A stretch of 64,000 bases of DNA from Streptomyces klenkii. GTDB taxonomy: Bacteria > Actinomycetota > Actinomycetes > Streptomycetales > Streptomycetaceae. Below, in pieces: positions 41,890 to 49,956 of this stretch (the first letter of the stretch is position 1; every line of letters begins with the position of its first letter). Made by a program: the position numbers and the translations under genes. The DNA lies in the NCBI RefSeq assembly GCF_003626645.1, contig NZ_RBAM01000008.1, positions 1 to 64,000 of the forward strand, in the 5' to 3' direction. The notes beneath the pieces are model-generated. The model ran no database searches, was not told the DNA's origin, and saw only the letters and a program-made list of their open reading frames with translations.

Positions 41890-43031
41890 CCGCCCCCGCC
41901 CTGCCCCGTCCGCGCGGCAAGACCTCCGCGGCCGAGGAGCAACCGGCCCCCTTACAGCGCCCCCACGGCGGCAGCCGCCTCCGCGCGCTGGACGCCCTGC
42001 GCCTCATAGCCGCCCTGATGGTGGCGCTCTACCACTACGGCGGGCGCGACGGCGACGTGAGCCGCGCGTGGGGCACGTCGCCGCGGCACGAATTCCCCAC
42101 CCTCTCGAACGCGTTCGCCTACGGCTGCCTGGGCGTCGAGATCTTCTTCGTCATCAGCGGCTTCGTGATCTGCATGAGCGGCTGGGGCCGCCCCCTGCGC
42201 TCGTTCTTCGCCTCCCGCGCGGCGCGCCTCTACCCGGCCTACTGGGCGGCGATCCTGCTGGTCACCGTGGCGTTCGCGCTGCCGTGGGTGACGTACAAGA
42301 CGGTGTCGTTCAGCGACACCCTCGTGAACCTGACGATGCTGCAACAGCCGGTGGGCGCCCAGCGCGTGCTCGGGGTGTGCTGGACGCTCTGGGCGGAGCT
42401 GCGGTTCTACGCGCTCTTCGCTCTGTTCGTGGTGCTGCCGGGCGCGACCCGGCGCCGCGTGGTGCTGTTCTGCGCGGTGTGGACGCTGGCGACCGTGGTG
42501 ACGACGGCCTCGCACGTGGAGTTCCTGCGGGTCGTCGTGATGCCGGAGTACTCGTCGTACTTCATCGGCGGCATCGGCCTGTACCTGGTCCACCGCTTCG
42601 GCAACGACCTCCTGCACTGGGGCATCGTGGCCATGAGCTTCCTCGTCGGGCAGCACTACGCGGTGGCGGGCCTGTGGCACGCGCCGAACCCGCACTACTT
42701 CTCGTACCGCTCCCCGTACGTGATCGTGGCCGTCGTGGCGCTCGGGTACGCGGCGGTCGCGGCCGTCGCCCTGGGCAAGCTCAACTGGATGAACTGGCGC
42801 TGGCTGACGGTCGCGGGCGCCCTCACGTACCCCTTCTACCTCGTGCACGAGCACCTGGGGTGGGTCGTGATCGGCGCCCTGCACCGCGGCCTCGGCATCC
42901 CCTCGTACGCGACGCTCGGCCTGACCCTCGCCCTGATGCTGGGCCTGGCCTGGCTTCTGCACCGCTGCGTGGAGCGGCGGCTGACGCCCGCGCTGCGCAG
43001 GTCACTCGACCCCGGCGCGGCCCGGCGGTAG
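41886..43031 (+). CDS. Acyltransferase-3 family membrane protein
   Basis: 381 residues with about ten membrane helices. The family N-terminal motif LRALDALRLIAALMVALYHYGG carries the catalytic His, and GVEIFFVISGFVICMSGW and SRAARLYPAYWAAILL follow. Such enzymes O-acetylate envelope polysaccharides. Location as the last gene of the rightward half suggests O-acylation of the Kdn polymer. Its final 30 nt overlap the convergent TetR gene. Confidence 0.9.
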   Translation: MTAPALPRPRGKTSAAEEQPAPLQRPHGGSRLRALDALRLIAALMVALYHYGGRDGDVSRAWGTSPRHEFPTLSNAFAYGCLGVEIFFVISGFVICMSGWGRPLRSFFASRAARLYPAYWAAILLVTVAFALPWVTYKTVSFSDTLVNLTMLQQPVGAQRVLGVCWTLWAELRFYALFALFVVLPGATRRRVVLFCAVWTLATVVTTASHVEFLRVVVMPEYSSYFIGGIGLYLVHRFGNDLLHWGIVAMSFLVGQHYAVAGLWHAPNPHYFSYRSPYVIVAVVALGYAAVAAVALGKLNWMNWRWLTVAGALTYPFYLVHEHLGWVVIGALHRGLGIPSYATLGLTLALMLGLAWLLHRCVERRLTPALRRSLDPGAARR

Positions 43032-43661
43032 CAGCGTGGCCTCGATGCCGGCGACGACGGCGTGCAGGCCGGCCTCGAAGCCGGCGTCGAGGTCACCGAA
43101 GAACTCCGTCCCGGCGGTTATGGCGAGGGGGTAGCCCACCAGCCTCCGGGCACGCTCCTCCAGCTCGTACGCGGGGTCGCGCTCGCCGCCCGGCACCGGG
43201 CGCACGGACTGCTCCTCGATCACGTACCCCATCGTGTAGGTGTTGACGGTGAACCAGGCGCGGGCGGCCGCGCTCGGCGTGAAGCCCCCCGCCACGACCT
43301 TCTTCATCAGCTCCTCGACCGGGCCGGCGTAGTCGGTGCCGGTCATCCGCGTACCGCTGAAGACCTTCGCGCCGTCGCGGTAGCCGAGCAGGAAGCTGCG
43401 CACCACGCGGGCCGAGCCGGTCAGGTAGGCCTGCCAGGTGCTGCTGTCCACGTCCGAGAACGATTCGGCCATACGCCGGAACATCTCCGTGGCCACTTCG
43501 TCGAGCAGTTCCTGCTTGTTCTTGAAATGCCAGTAGAGCGCCGGGGCCTGGACGTCCAGCTCCTTGGCGATCCTGCGCAGGGTCAGGCCTTCGAGGCCCA
43601 CCTCGTTGAGCAGGCGGAGTGCGGTTTCGGCCACTTGGGCGCGGTCGATGCGAGTTGCCAC
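43002..43661 (-). CDS. TetR-family regulator of the flavin monooxygenase
   Basis: 219 residues with the tetracycline-repressor-like class: HTH LRRIAKELDVQAPALYWHFKNKQELLDEV and a C-terminal domain (SFLLGYRDGAKVFSGTR, FTVNTYTMGYVIEEQ) of the TetR_C_1 type. The GTG at 43661 overlaps nothing upstream and is preceded by two inverted-repeat operators. It probably represses itself and the divergent monooxygenase and is released by an aromatic ligand. The 3' end overlaps the acyltransferase antisense by 30 nt. Confidence 0.92.
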   Translation of the reverse strand: MATRIDRAQVAETALRLLNEVGLEGLTLRRIAKELDVQAPALYWHFKNKQELLDEVATEMFRRMAESFSDVDSSTWQAYLTGSARVVRSFLLGYRDGAKVFSGTRMTGTDYAGPVEELMKKVVAGGFTPSAAARAWFTVNTYTMGYVIEEQSVRPVPGGERDPAYELEERARRLVGYPLAITAGTEFFGDLDAGFEAGLHAVVAGIEATLLPPGRAGVE

Positions 43662-43669
43662 CTTGACAG

Positions 43670-43721
43670 CTTAACGGCGTTCAGTTCACTCTGGGGTCAC
43701 CGCGAACTTAACAGCGTTAAG
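43670..43721. promoter_or_regulatory. Two TetR operators
   Basis: CTTAAC-AGC-GTTAAG (43707-43721) is a perfect 15-bp inverted repeat, and CTTAAC-GGC-GTTCAG (43670-43684) is a one-mismatch copy 37 bp away. They fill the 69-bp gap between the divergent TetR and monooxygenase genes. Their half-sites match the general TetR operator style. Confidence 0.8.
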
Positions 43722-43730
43722 GGGGATCTC

Positions 43731-45359
43731 GTGAACACTGCGCACACGGCAGCACCGACCGCTGCCGCAGCACTGGACGTCTCAGCACCGGCCGCCGTAG
43801 AGGCGGACGTGGAAGTACTGATCGCCGGAGCCGGCCCCACCGGCCTCGTCCTCGCCATCGACCTGACCCGGCGCGGCATCCGCCACCGGCTCGTCGAGCA
43901 GGAGGGGCGCGGCTTCCCCGGCTCGCGCGGCACGGGCATCCAGCCGCGCAGCCTGGAGGTCATGGACGACCTGGGGGCCCTGCCGGCCCTCTTCGCCTCG
44001 GGCCGCCCCGTCCCGCCCATGCAGACCTGGGAGGGCACCGAGCGCGGGCGCGTGTGGGATCTCGTCGAGTCCGGCGATCCCTCCCCCGGCGTGCCCTACC
44101 CCGACCCGCTGATGTGCCCCCAGTGGCGCACGGTGGAGGTGCTGTACGAGCGCCTTGAGGAGCTGGGCGGCCGGGTGGACTTCAGCACCGGGCTGGCGGG
44201 GTTCACGCAGGACGAGCACGGCGTCACGGCCGAGCTGCGGCACGCCGACGGCACAGTGGAGACGGTGCGGGCGGGCTATCTCGTCGCCGCGGACGGCGGG
44301 CGCAGCGCCGTGCGGAAGGCGCTCGGCGTGCCCTTCGAGGTCGAGATCGTCGACGCGCGCGCGGCGCTGATCGCGGACGTGCGGATGTCCGGCTTCGAGC
44401 GCGCGGGGGTCGACCGCGACCACTGGCACGTGTGGCCCACGACGCCGGACGGGCTCTTCGGCCTGCGCCCGCTGGAGTGCGCGAAGGACACCATCCAGAT
44501 CATGGCCTTCTGGACGGACACCTCCTACGAGCCGCACCCGGAGCGCGACGCGACGCCCGAAGCGCTGACCCGGCTCATCACCGAGCGCACGGGGCTCACG
44601 GGCCTCGTGCCGGAGGAGATCATCTGGGCCTCGTCCTTCCGGCCCAAGGCCGGCATGGCCGAGCGCTTCCGCACCCGCCGGGTCTTCCTCGCCGGGGACG
44701 CCGCGCACATCCACTCCCCCGCCGGCGGGCAGGGCCTCAACACCAGCCTTCAGGACGCCTACAACCTCGGCTGGAAGCTGGGCGCCGTCCTGCGGCACGG
44801 CGCGCCGGACGCCCTGCTCGACACGTACGACGCCGAGCGGACGCGGGTGGCCGCCGACGTGCTGAGCCTGAGCACGCGCGTCCACGGGCAGGACCGCTCC
44901 GTCGGCTTCGACCGGGGCATGTCGCGGCGCGGCAAGGAGACCCACCAGCTCGCCCTCACCTACCGCAACGGCCCGCTGGCCCGCGAGCTGCGCAGGGATC
45001 TCCCGGAGGACGGGCTGCGGGCGGGCGACCGGGCGCCCGACGCGCCCTGCACCGACGCCTCGGGCGCGGCCTTCAGCCTCTTCGACGCCTTCCGGGGCCC
45101 GCACTTCACCCTGCTGGACCTCACCGGTTCGGACGCCGTGGGCGGGGCGGCCGCGGCTGCGGTGGCGGACGTGGACTGGGTGCGTACGTACCGGGTGGGC
45201 GGGCCCGCGCCCGACCTGGCCGACGCCGGCGGGCACGCCAAGGCGGCGTACGGCACGGGGCTGTTCCTGATCCGCCCGGACGGCTATGTCGGACTGGCCA
45301 CGGACGATGCGGCGGACGTACGGGCGTATCTGGCGCAGGTGTCGGCGATACGGGGCTGA
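43731..45359 (+). CDS. FAD-dependent aromatic monooxygenase (class A)
   Basis: 542 residues of the PheA/TfdB/MhpA-type fold. The FAD site is VLIAGAGPTGLVLAIDLTRRG, with YLVAADGGRSAVRKALG (DG motif) and RRVFLAGDAAHIHSPAGGQGLNTSLQDAYNLGWKLG (GD motif). A thioredoxin-like C-terminal domain is visible. These enzymes hydroxylate phenolic or polyketide substrates with NAD(P)H and O2. Pairing with a TetR and double operator fits detoxification or tailoring of an aromatic compound, not identified. GTG at 43731 has GGGGG upstream. Confidence 0.92.
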   Translation: MNTAHTAAPTAAAALDVSAPAAVEADVEVLIAGAGPTGLVLAIDLTRRGIRHRLVEQEGRGFPGSRGTGIQPRSLEVMDDLGALPALFASGRPVPPMQTWEGTERGRVWDLVESGDPSPGVPYPDPLMCPQWRTVEVLYERLEELGGRVDFSTGLAGFTQDEHGVTAELRHADGTVETVRAGYLVAADGGRSAVRKALGVPFEVEIVDARAALIADVRMSGFERAGVDRDHWHVWPTTPDGLFGLRPLECAKDTIQIMAFWTDTSYEPHPERDATPEALTRLITERTGLTGLVPEEIIWASSFRPKAGMAERFRTRRVFLAGDAAHIHSPAGGQGLNTSLQDAYNLGWKLGAVLRHGAPDALLDTYDAERTRVAADVLSLSTRVHGQDRSVGFDRGMSRRGKETHQLALTYRNGPLARELRRDLPEDGLRAGDRAPDAPCTDASGAAFSLFDAFRGPHFTLLDLTGSDAVGGAAAAAVADVDWVRTYRVGGPAPDLADAGGHAKAAYGTGLFLIRPDGYVGLATDDAADVRAYLAQVSAIRG

Positions 45360-45368
45360 GGTGCGGCG

Positions 45369-45395
45369 GCCTGAGCCCGCGAGGTCGGCTCGGGC
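45369..45395. terminator. Terminator between the monooxygenase and lipoprotein genes
   Basis: A 9-bp stem (45369-45377 with 45387-45395) with one T-G pair and a 9-nt loop lies between convergent genes. Confidence 0.6.
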
Positions 45396-45428
45396 GGCCT
45401 GGGCAGCCTGGGCGGCTCGGCCGGGGGC

Positions 45429-46118
45429 TCAGACCGCGTCGTGGTTGGTGGCCGCCCCGGCCGCCGGGACCTTGAGGGTGTAGTCGACGGAGACGGTGAA
45501 CCGGCCGGAGGAGCCGCGGATCTCCAGGGTGTGGTTGCCGGGTTTCAGCGGCTCCATCTGGACCCACAGCCCGCAGGCGTGGGTGCGGAAGGTGCCACCG
45601 CCGTCGGTGAGCGGGTTGCCCTCCTCGGCCGTGACCCGTACGGGGGTGGCGTCGTAGCGCGCGACGCGCAGGGGCTTGCCGTCGAGGGTGGCGGTGCCCT
45701 TGGCGGGGGCCATGAACTCGGAGCAGCCGGCCTGATCGCTCATCAGGTTCACGAGCGGGAAGGCCACGCGCCGGTTCGCGGGGACGGCGCAGGTGCGCTT
45801 GGCACGCTCCCCGAAGGTGCCGGCCAGGAACCAGACGCCGGCGTCCTTCTGGCCCTGGGCGCACATGCTGCCGTCCCGGTCCTCGACGGGGTTGGAGCCG
45901 CTGGGGCTGGAGGACGCCCAGGTCCACCAGCGTCCCTGCAAGTCGGAGGCGTTGAGCGGGCCCGTCGCCGCGTCGGGGGCCGCGGTGGCGGTGGCGCCGC
46001 CGTTCGGGGTGCTCTTCGCGTCCGCGTGTTTCGGGGAGGGCGTGCCCGCGCAGCCGGCTGCCAGCAGGGCGGTGCCCAGCAGCAGAGCCGCGGGGGCGAT
46101 AGGTCTACCAATACGCAT
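45429..46118 (-). CDS. Lipoprotein of unknown function
   Basis: 229 residues. The lipobox is LLAAGC after a short hydrophobic signal, followed by a Ser/Thr/Ala linker. The mature domain begins LQGRWWTWASSSPSGSNPVEDRDG, has several cysteines, and ends with KPGNHTLEIRGSSGRFTVSVDYTLKV, a beta-rich pattern. No enzyme motif is seen. The ATG at 46118 is leaderless-like (TAGGGT 46125-46130, 6-nt gap). Confidence 0.85.
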   Translation of the reverse strand: MRIGRPIAPAALLLGTALLAAGCAGTPSPKHADAKSTPNGGATATAAPDAATGPLNASDLQGRWWTWASSSPSGSNPVEDRDGSMCAQGQKDAGVWFLAGTFGERAKRTCAVPANRRVAFPLVNLMSDQAGCSEFMAPAKGTATLDGKPLRVARYDATPVRVTAEEGNPLTDGGGTFRTHACGLWVQMEPLKPGNHTLEIRGSSGRFTVSVDYTLKVPAAGAATNHDAV

Positions 46119-46287
46119 ACGCGAACCCTAATGTCTGATATGCCCATTGGAGTGGGAGCAACGCAGAGCGGCCAGGGCCGAGAGGAGCAACGGAGGGGAC
46201 GTAGGGAGGAGGGCCGGCGGGCCGGAGACCGACGGGCCGGCCTCCGACCGGCCAGGGGCCGACCGGGCGGAGGCCGAAGGGAGGAGA

Positions 46288-46306
46288 GGGGAGGGGAGGG
46301 GAGGGG
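46288..46306 (+). repeat. G-quadruplex-capable GGGGA repeat
   Basis: Four G4 runs separated by single A residues lie just downstream of the gntP stop. The plus strand can form a parallel G-quadruplex. The rest of 46119-46315 holds GC-rich dyads and no gene. Confidence 0.7.
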
Positions 46307-46315
46307 AGGAGGCGG

Positions 46316-47713
46316 TCAGAGGACCAGTGACAGCAGCAGGACGAGGGCGAGGGAGACGACGGAGATCACGGTCTCCATCAGCGACCAGGTCTTGATCGTC
46401 TGGCCGACGTCCATGCCGAAGTACTCCTTCACCATCCAGAAGCCGGCGTCGTTGACGTGGCTGAAGAACAGCGAGCCGGCGCCGACGGCGAGGACGAGCA
46501 GCGCGGTGTGGGTCGTGCTCATGCCCTCGGCGAGCGGGGCGACCAGGCCGGCGGCCGAGATCGTGGCGACCGTGGCCGAGCCCGTGGCGAGCCGGATGCC
46601 GACGGCGATGAGCCAGGCCAGCAGCAGGGCCGAGACCGACCAGTCCTTGGAGAAGTCGAGGATCATCCGGCCGACGCCCACGTCGATCAGGGTCTGCTTG
46701 AAGCCGCCGCCCGCGCCGACGATCAGCAGGATGCCGGCGATGGGGGCGAGGGACTTCTCGACGGTCCCGGCGAGCCGGTCGCGGCCGAAGCCGGCGGCCC
46801 GGCCGAGGGTGAACAGCCCGACGAGGACGGCGGCGAGGAGGGCGATCAGCGGCGAGCCGACGACGTCCGTGACGCGCTGGAGGTGGTTCTTGGGGTCGTC
46901 CACGACGATGTCGACGAGCGCCTTGGCCAGCATGAGGACGACCGGCAGCATGACCGTAGTGACGGTGACGCCGAAGCTCGGGCGGCGCTCCAGCTCGGCG
47001 GAGGGCCGCTGGGGTATCAGCTTCTCGGGCGGGGCGATGTCCACCCAGCGGGCGGCCACCCGCGAGAACAGCGGCCCGGCGACCACGGCGGTGGGCACGG
47101 CGATCAGCACGCCGAGGGCGAGGGTCACGCCGAGGTTCGCGCCGATGGCGTCGATGGCGGCCAGCGGGCCGGGGTGCGGGGGCACGAGGCCGTGCATGAC
47201 GGACAGCCCGGCGAGCGCCGGGATGCCGATCCGCATCAGGGAGTGGTTGCCCCGCTTGGCGACCAGCAGCACCACCGGGATCAGCAGCACGATCCCGACC
47301 TCGAAGAACAGCGGCAGGCCGATGACGCCCGCGATCAGCACCATCGCCCACGGCATCGAGCGCGGCCCTGCCTTCGCCAGGATCGTGTCGACGATCTGGT
47401 CGGCGCCGCCCGAGTCGGCGAGGAGCTTGCCCAGGATCGCGCCGAGCGCGATGAGGACGCCGACGCCCGAGACCGTCGACCCGAGCCCGGCGGTGAAGCT
47501 CGCGATGGCCTTGTCCATCGGCGCGCCCGCCGCGGCCCCGAGCACCAGCGAACCGATGGTCAGGGAGAGGAAGGCGTGCAGCTTGAGGCGGGTGATGAGA
47601 AGAACGATGACGGCGATGCCGACGAGGACGGCGATCCCCAGCTGTGCGTGACCCGCCGACGTGATCGGTCCGGCGGGGGCCGCGGCCAGCATCTCGACGC
47701 TGAGAGTGCTCAC
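46316..47713 (-). CDS. gntP: Gluconate:H+ symporter, GntP family
   Basis: 465 residues with about twelve to fourteen membrane segments. GntP-family marks are LGSTVSGVGVLIALGAILGKLLADSGGADQIVDTI, GVIGLPLFFEVGIVLLIPVV, MHGLVPPHPGPLAAID and SHVNDAGFWMVKEYF. It imports gluconate, which is phosphorylated by the kinase encoded just upstream. GTG at 47713 follows AAGGAA. The operon is driven from the gntK-gntR intergenic region. Confidence 0.93.
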   Translation of the reverse strand: MSTLSVEMLAAAPAGPITSAGHAQLGIAVLVGIAVIVLLITRLKLHAFLSLTIGSLVLGAAAGAPMDKAIASFTAGLGSTVSGVGVLIALGAILGKLLADSGGADQIVDTILAKAGPRSMPWAMVLIAGVIGLPLFFEVGIVLLIPVVLLVAKRGNHSLMRIGIPALAGLSVMHGLVPPHPGPLAAIDAIGANLGVTLALGVLIAVPTAVVAGPLFSRVAARWVDIAPPEKLIPQRPSAELERRPSFGVTVTTVMLPVVLMLAKALVDIVVDDPKNHLQRVTDVVGSPLIALLAAVLVGLFTLGRAAGFGRDRLAGTVEKSLAPIAGILLIVGAGGGFKQTLIDVGVGRMILDFSKDWSVSALLLAWLIAVGIRLATGSATVATISAAGLVAPLAEGMSTTHTALLVLAVGAGSLFFSHVNDAGFWMVKEYFGMDVGQTIKTWSLMETVISVVSLALVLLLSLVL

Positions 47714-47792
47714 GGGGCTTCCTTGGAGGAGGAGGTGTGGAGGAGCTACGGAAGAAGGTGTGGAGGAGGGAGAGGGGCTGAACAGAGCTGCC

Positions 47793-48332
47793 TCAGGGCT
47801 GGAGCTGCCGCAGGGCCAGGACGGCCCGCTCGGCGATGGCCTCCGGCCCGGGCGCGACGTCGACGTCGACGCCCGCTTCGTCCGCGCCCAGGGGTTCGAG
47901 GGTCGCGAACTGGGAGTCCAGCAGCCTGGAGGTCATGAAGTGGCCCTTGCGGGCCGCCATGCGGCCGGCGATCAGGTCGTGGTCGCCGGTGAGGTGGAGG
48001 AACACGAGATCCGGGCCGCCGGGGCCGCCGGGCGCGGCGGCGCGCAGCCGGTCCCGGTAGGCCCGCTTGAGCGCGGAGCAGCTGACGACTCCGCCGCGGC
48101 CGGCCCGGCCCGCGGCCCAGGCACCGATGGCATCGAGCCAGGGGGCCCGGTCGGCGTCGTCGAGGGGGGTCCCGGCGGACATCTTGGCGATGTTGGCGGC
48201 CGGGTGGAAGTCGTCGCCCTCGGCGTAGGGGACCCCGAGGGCCTCGGCGACGAGCGGGCCGACGGTGGTCTTGCCGGTGCCGGCGACGCCCATCACGACG
48301 ACGACGCGGGGGTATGCCGGACGGCTGCTCAT
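47793..48332 (-). CDS. gntK: Gluconokinase
   Basis: 179 residues. The P-loop VVVVMGVAGTGKTTVG is followed by the family motif EGDDFHPAANIAKMSAGTPLDDADRAPWLD and SCSALKRAYRDRLR. It phosphorylates gluconate to 6-phosphogluconate. The ATG at 48332 with GAGG 5 nt upstream starts at the family N terminus; the in-frame extension to 48422 crosses the promoter. It lies 79 nt upstream of gntP in the same direction. Confidence 0.94.
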   Translation of the reverse strand: MSSRPAYPRVVVVMGVAGTGKTTVGPLVAEALGVPYAEGDDFHPAANIAKMSAGTPLDDADRAPWLDAIGAWAAGRAGRGGVVSCSALKRAYRDRLRAAAPGGPGGPDLVFLHLTGDHDLIAGRMAARKGHFMTSRLLDSQFATLEPLGADEAGVDVDVAPGPEAIAERAVLALRQLQP

Positions 48333-48380
48333 CAGGGCCTCGCTGTCTCCGTTGACGGTGGGGTGCGGCCACTGAAACGC

Positions 48381-48460
48381 ATTACGTACGACATATTCAA
48401 GCCCTTGTGACTCAAACGTCATACTTAATTTGCCGCGGCGGAGGATCGTAGGCTTGCCCC
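48381..48460. promoter_or_regulatory. Divergent gntK/gntR control region
   Basis: ATTACGTACGACAT (48381-48394) is a 10/14 dyad with the GT-AC arrangement bound by FadR-subgroup GntR proteins. TAGGCT (48449-48454) ends 6 nt before the gntR ATG, marking a leaderless promoter. Autoregulation and repression of gntK-gntP in the absence of gluconate are inferred. Confidence 0.5.
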
Positions 48461-49162
48461 ATGGAAAACCAGGGGCAGGGGCTGCACGCGCGCGTGCTGG
48501 AGTCCCTCGGGCCCGCGATCACCTCGGGCACGTACCCGCCGGGCAGCGTGCTGCGCACCGACGAGCTGGAAGAGCGCTTCGACGTCTCCCGCACGGTCAT
48601 CCGGGAGGCGATACGCGTCCTGGAATCCATGCACCTGGTCACTTCCCGGCGCCGGGTCGGCGTCACCGTCCGCCCCACCGAGGAGTGGAACGTCTACGAC
48701 CCGCAGGTCATCCGCTGGCGCCTGGCCGGCACCGACCGGCCGCGCCAGCTGCGCTCGCTCACCGTCCTCCGCTCGGCCGTCGAGCCGGTCGCGGCCGGGC
48801 TCGCCGCCCGCCACGCCACGCCCGAGCAGTGCGAGGAGCTCACGCGGCACGCCCTCGGCATGGTCGCCACCTCACGCGGCCAGCAGCTCGGCGCCTACCT
48901 GGTCCACGACGTGGCCTTCCACCGGGTGATCCTGCGCGCCTCCGGCAACGAGATGTTCGCCCGCCTGGGCGACGTCGTCGCCGAGGTCCTCACCGGCCGC
49001 ACGGAACACCAGGTCATGTTCACCGACCCGGACCCGGCCGCCGTCACCCTCCACGTACGCGTCGCCGAAGCCGTACGGGAACGCGACGCCGAACGGGCGG
49101 AGGCCCTCACCCGCGAGATCACGGCGGGCGCGATGGCGGAACTGGACATCCTCGCGCCGTAA
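48461..49162 (+). CDS. gntR: GntR-family (FadR/FCD) regulator of gluconate genes
   Basis: 233 residues. The winged helix (ITSGTYPPGSVLRTDELEERFDVSRTVIREAIRVLESMHLV) is followed by an FCD ligand domain with RSAVEPVAAGLAARHAT and the metal/ligand helices HDVAFHRVILRASGN. It is divergent from gntK-gntP, whose expression it most likely controls with gluconate or 6-phosphogluconate as effector. Leaderless-like ATG at 48461. Confidence 0.92.
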   Translation: MENQGQGLHARVLESLGPAITSGTYPPGSVLRTDELEERFDVSRTVIREAIRVLESMHLVTSRRRVGVTVRPTEEWNVYDPQVIRWRLAGTDRPRQLRSLTVLRSAVEPVAAGLAARHATPEQCEELTRHALGMVATSRGQQLGAYLVHDVAFHRVILRASGNEMFARLGDVVAEVLTGRTEHQVMFTDPDPAAVTLHVRVAEAVRERDAERAEALTREITAGAMAELDILAP

Positions 49163-49268
49163 CGGGGATGCGGTGGGGTCGTGACGGGAGTGTCGCGGGC
49201 GCGCCACAAAACGACAGAGGTGCGACAAAATGATCGCCATCTCGAACGACCGTCCGTAGCCTGATTCC

Positions 49269-49466
49269 ATGCGCCACGAGAACGACCACGCCGGTGACCG
49301 TGACCGCGCCCCCGCGGGTGACGACCACCCCCTCTTCATCCGCCAGCGCTACGGCACCCGCTGGGTCTACAACCACCGCAACCCGGTGGGCCTAGCCCTG
49401 ATCATGATCGTGCCGATCGTGGCAATCGGGGCGCTGCTGCTGATGACGCGGGGGGCGGGGAGGTAG
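49269..49466 (+). CDS. Small single-pass membrane protein
   Basis: 65 residues. A hydrophilic acidic N terminus, then LFIRQRYGTRWVYNHRNPVGLALI, and a membrane segment MIVPIVAIGALLLMTRG. It looks like a conserved Streptomyces hypothetical; no function is known. TAGCCT (49257-49262) ends 6 nt before the ATG, which supports a real leaderless gene. Confidence 0.78.
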   Translation: MRHENDHAGDRDRAPAGDDHPLFIRQRYGTRWVYNHRNPVGLALIMIVPIVAIGALLLMTRGAGR

Positions 49467-49956
49467 GGCGGGGCTGGGGCCAGTGAGGCGCGGACGGCCG
49501 GGAGGGGCTGGCGAGGTGGGCGGCTGACGCTCTCAGCCCACTTGTACGCCGCGTACGGCCGCAAGGCCGGGTGACTTCCGGCCCGGGAAGACCACCGAGG
49601 CCCCTGAGGCGCGGCCTCCCGGGTGGGGTCCGTGAGGCGCACAGACTGCATTCCCCGCGCGCTTCTACGCCGCGCAGCTCGGCCCCGCTGGTGGATTTCC
49701 GCGCCGAGAGGGCATCAACCCCCACCACCCGCACCCGGCCGCTCAGCCACGACGGCGAACAAGTGAGTGGAACGCCCACAACGGGAGAAACCGCATCGCG
49801 GCAGCAGCCCGCTCCCCATCAGCCCAGACCTATGCGCAAGGTCTCCTCACGCACGTGCCATCCGCGACGGCACGAGTACGGCGGCCAACCGCCCACCGGG
49901 CGACGGACACCCGACATGGGCAAGCCCCCCACCCCTCCCCCCGCTGCCAGCCTGTT
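49467..49956. other. 490-nt spacer, no gene recognised
   Basis: Frames here have no family pattern, unusual Pro/Arg composition and no ribosome or promoter signal. One 6-bp dyad (GGCCGG with CCGGCC, 49565-49583) is the only structure noticed. It separates the gluconate genes from the Bcr/CflA gene. Confidence 0.6.
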
